The position numbers and the translations under genes are program-made. This document shows positions 62,057 through 64,000 of a stretch of 64,000 nt of DNA, one piece after another. A model generated the notes under the pieces. The model saw only the letters and a list, made by a program, of their open reading frames with translations, did no database searches and was not told where the DNA came from. The number at the start of each line of letters is the position of its first letter. Positions within the stretch are counted from its first letter, which is position 1. The DNA is from Deltaproteobacteria bacterium (GTDB lineage Bacteria; Myxococcota_A; UBA796; UBA2385): contig JAEUKK010000126.1 in NCBI GenBank assembly GCA_016792625.1, positions 148,416 through 212,415 of the forward strand, read 5' to 3'.

Positions 62057-63142
62057 ATGAGCACCCTGCGCATCGGCATCCTCACCGGCGGCGGCGACGC
62101 CCCCGGCCTCAACGCGGTCCTTCGGGCGGTCACCAAGCTCGGCGCCGGTCGGCACCACTGGCAGCTGGTCGGCGTCGAAGACAGCTTCAACGGCCTCCTC
62201 GATGATCCGCGCCGGCTCGTCGATCTGACGCCGCAGGCCTGTCGGGGGCTGTTGGTGCGCGGCGGCACGATCCTCGGCACCACGAACCGCGGCGACCCCT
62301 TCGCCTGGGCCTGGCCCGACGGGCGGGTCACCGACCGCAGCGCCGAGCTGGCGGCGGCGATCACGGAAGAGGGCCTCGATGGGCTCATCGTCGTGGGCGG
62401 CGACGGCACGCAGCGCATCGCCGCGCGGCTCATGGCGACCCATGGGGTCCCGGTGATCGGGGTGCCCAAGACCATCGACAATGACCTCGCTGACACCGAC
62501 TTCACCTTCGGCTTCTGGTCAGCGGTCGAGGTCGCCACCGAGGCCCTCGACCGCCTGCACAGCACGGCCGAGGCCCACGACCGGGTGATGCTGCTCGAGG
62601 TGATGGGCCGAGACGCCGGCTGGATCGCGCTCTACACCGGGGTCGCTGGCGGGGCGGACTGCATCGCCCTCCCCGAGATCCCCTACGACGTCGAGCGCTT
62701 CGTCCACAAGATCAAAGAGCGGGCGCGGAGGGGCCGCCACTTCACCATGATCGTGGTCGCGGAGGGCGCCGTCCCCAGGGGCGGCAGCCTGGGCGCCGGG
62801 GTCGATGGCAGCCAGACCACCAAGGTCAAGGCCGGGTCCGCCGCCCAGACCTTGGCAGAGCTGCTCGAGGCGCGCATCTCGGGCGAGGTCCGCACCACCG
62901 TGCTCGGGCACCTGCAGCGCGGCGGCGGCCCCGTGCCCTATGATCGCGTCCTGGCCACCCGCTTCGGGGTGAAGGCGGTCGAGCTGGTGCGGGAAGGGCG
63001 GTGGGGCGAGATGGTGTGCCTGCGCGACAACAACGTCACCAGCGTTCCCCTGGTCGAGGTGTCGCAGGCGCCGCGCCGGGTCAGCCCCGACGAGCCCCTG
63101 CTCGCCACCGCCCGCGCGGTGGGCATCGAGCTCGGCGGCTGA
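62057..63142 (+). CDS. pfkA: 6-phosphofructokinase, G104/K124 type
   Basis: The 361-residue protein has GILTGGGDAPGLNAVL at the start, then VVGGDGTQRIAARL, VPKTIDNDLADTDFTFGFWSA, EVMGRDAGWIALYTG and VLGHLQRGGGPVPYDR. The residue equivalent to E. coli position 104 is Gly, as in ATP enzymes, while the residue at 124 is Lys, as in pyrophosphate enzymes. This mixture is known from the group III clade, which includes ATP- and PPi-dependent members. Phosphoryl donor therefore cannot be fixed by sequence alone. No other glycolysis gene is next to it. Confidence 0.93.
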   Translation: MSTLRIGILTGGGDAPGLNAVLRAVTKLGAGRHHWQLVGVEDSFNGLLDDPRRLVDLTPQACRGLLVRGGTILGTTNRGDPFAWAWPDGRVTDRSAELAAAITEEGLDGLIVVGGDGTQRIAARLMATHGVPVIGVPKTIDNDLADTDFTFGFWSAVEVATEALDRLHSTAEAHDRVMLLEVMGRDAGWIALYTGVAGGADCIALPEIPYDVERFVHKIKERARRGRHFTMIVVAEGAVPRGGSLGAGVDGSQTTKVKAGSAAQTLAELLEARISGEVRTTVLGHLQRGGGPVPYDRVLATRFGVKAVELVREGRWGEMVCLRDNNVTSVPLVEVSQAPRRVSPDEPLLATARAVGIELGG

Positions 63143-63175
63143 TCACCGCCGACGGGGGGCGTCCCGGCGCAGGCC

Positions 63176-64000
63176 TCACCAGCCGGCGGTCGGGCGCTCG
63201 ATGCGGGGGAGGGCCTCTGCCTGAAGCGCGACCTGCACGTCGACTTGGCCGATCGCGTCGGCCTCGCGGAGGGCCGCGTAGGCCGCGGACAGCGCGTGGG
63301 CCTGCGTGTTGTTCTCGCCGGAGAGATGCGCGAGGATGACGTGGGAGAGGCCGTCGTGCACGCCATCCGCCAAGAGCTGGGCGGCCTGCCGGTTCGAGAG
63401 GTGGCCCTTGTTGCCGCGGATGCGCTGCTTGAGGGCCCAGGGGTAGCCGCCCTCCATCAGCAGGTCTTCGTCGTGGTTGAACTCGAGGACGGCCACCGCC
63501 AGGCCCCGAAGCACATCGAGGACCAGGGGCGTCGCCTTGCCGAGATCGGTGATCACGCCCGCCCACGTGCCGCCGAGCCCGACCTTCCACCCCACCGGGT
63601 CGCGGGTGTCGTGGGGCACCGAGAAGCAGGCCGCGTGCAGCGCGCCGATGCGCAGGGTGGCCCCGGCGTCAACCTCTTCAACGGCGTCGGGAAGGCAATT
63701 GTCGCGAATCCCGGCCCGAGTGCCCGGCGTCATGTAAAAGGGCACCCCCTCGCCTTGGCGCTTGCGGAGGGCGGCGGAGAGCACCCGCGCAGCGCCGACA
63801 TGATCGTCGTGCTCATGGGTGACCAGCACCCCGCGGATCTGGGCTTCGCCGAGGCCCACCTGATCCATACGGGTCTGGATCTGCTTGGTGCTGACGCCAC
63901 AGTCGATGAGCACGCCCTCGCGGCTGTCGCCGATGTAGGTGCAATTGCCCTTCGACCCGCTGGAGAGCACGGCCACGACGAGGTCTCGGCGGAACAGCGG
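63176..64000 (-). CDS. Metallo-beta-lactamase-fold hydrolase, WalJ/YycJ-like (5' partial)
   Basis: The reading frame is open to the right edge; a GTG at 63976 could be internal, since the family usually has a few residues before LSSGSKGN. The visible part holds VAVLSSGSKGNCTYIG, the metal motif THEHDDHVG, a further metal region (GVITDLGKA), NHD and ILAHLSGENN. YycJ/WalJ proteins are cytoplasmic nucleases of uncertain role linked in some bacteria to cell-wall signalling or DNA repair. It is convergent with pfkA. Confidence 0.85.
   Translation of the reverse strand, partial: PLFRRDLVVAVLSSGSKGNCTYIGDSREGVLIDCGVSTKQIQTRMDQVGLGEAQIRGVLVTHEHDDHVGAARVLSAALRKRQGEGVPFYMTPGTRAGIRDNCLPDAVEEVDAGATLRIGALHAACFSVPHDTRDPVGWKVGLGGTWAGVITDLGKATPLVLDVLRGLAVAVLEFNHDEDLLMEGGYPWALKQRIRGNKGHLSNRQAAQLLADGVHDGLSHVILAHLSGENNTQAHALSAAYAALREADAIGQVDVQVALQAEALPRIERPTAGW

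Noticed and set aside
61946..62443. N-terminal extension of folB in frame
   Set aside because: It lies opposite the start of pfkA, has no FolB similarity, and would make FolB more than twice its normal length.

Overview
The window is GC-rich DNA (about 70 % by eye) with high coding density and no rRNA, tRNA, CRISPR array, insertion sequence or prophage that I could find. Several features point to a myxobacteria-like member of the Myxococcota (former Deltaproteobacteria). These are alternative complex III genes, a MopE-type cysteine/aspartate repeat lipoprotein with an integrin-like propeller, two proteins with MYXO-CTERM-like Cys/Gly-Gly tails, DUF4388- and PilZ-type regulators, an NtrC-type regulator, and an MqnD of the futalosine menaquinone route. 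Lineage is inference from gene content, not from a marker phylogeny.

Layout. 1-1.8 kb: end of an alternative complex III operon (actE', actF) closed by a clear terminator. 2-10 kb: DUF4388 regulator (-), efp-epmA-fabG (+), and a 1111-residue Hsp70/PilZ fusion (-). 10-15 kb: a degenerate PurF-like protein coupled to an HEICH-motif putative metalloprotein (-), facing a MopE/FG-GAP lipoprotein (+). 15-18 kb: a compact protein-thiocarboxylate sulfur cluster (cysM-like, JAMM peptidase, GGAF-tailed carrier, MoeZ-like). 18-30 kb: YkgJ-like protein, SGNH/MYXO-CTERM protein, pentaheme cytochrome, PP2C-cNMP protein, mqnD, a secreted protein behind an excellent sigma-54 promoter, a radical-SAM-like protein lacking the cluster cysteines, a zinc-finger membrane protein, an NtrC regulator, a GT9 enzyme and leucine dehydrogenase. 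31-36 kb: USP protein and the scpA-scpB-rluB chromosome-segregation cluster behind a recognisable sigma-70 promoter. 36-39 kb: two tandem calpain-like proteases.

39-49 kb: sulfatase-fold lipoprotein (-) divergent from a run of (+) genes: a FAD oxidoreductase/NapH-like ferredoxin fusion, a subtilase, an unknown protein, a discoidin/NHL protein and a lipoprotein, with stop/start overlaps. 49-53 kb: maeB with a coupled unknown gene, rnpB with its terminator, and a PilZ/YcgR-like gene. 53-60 kb: metallophosphoesterase, lipoprotein, TPR-sulfotransferase, and a three-gene ABC exporter unit. 60-64 kb: HTH-like protein, RibD_C reductase, folB, phosphofructokinase and a WalJ/YycJ-like hydrolase running off the right edge.

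The most unusual items are the DnaK-disordered-PilZ fusion, the paired calpain-like proteases with a shared N-terminal peptide and SH3-like domain (one with a duplicated start region), the sulfur-carrier cluster whose carrier ends in GGAF, and the pseudo-PurF and pseudo-radical-SAM proteins.
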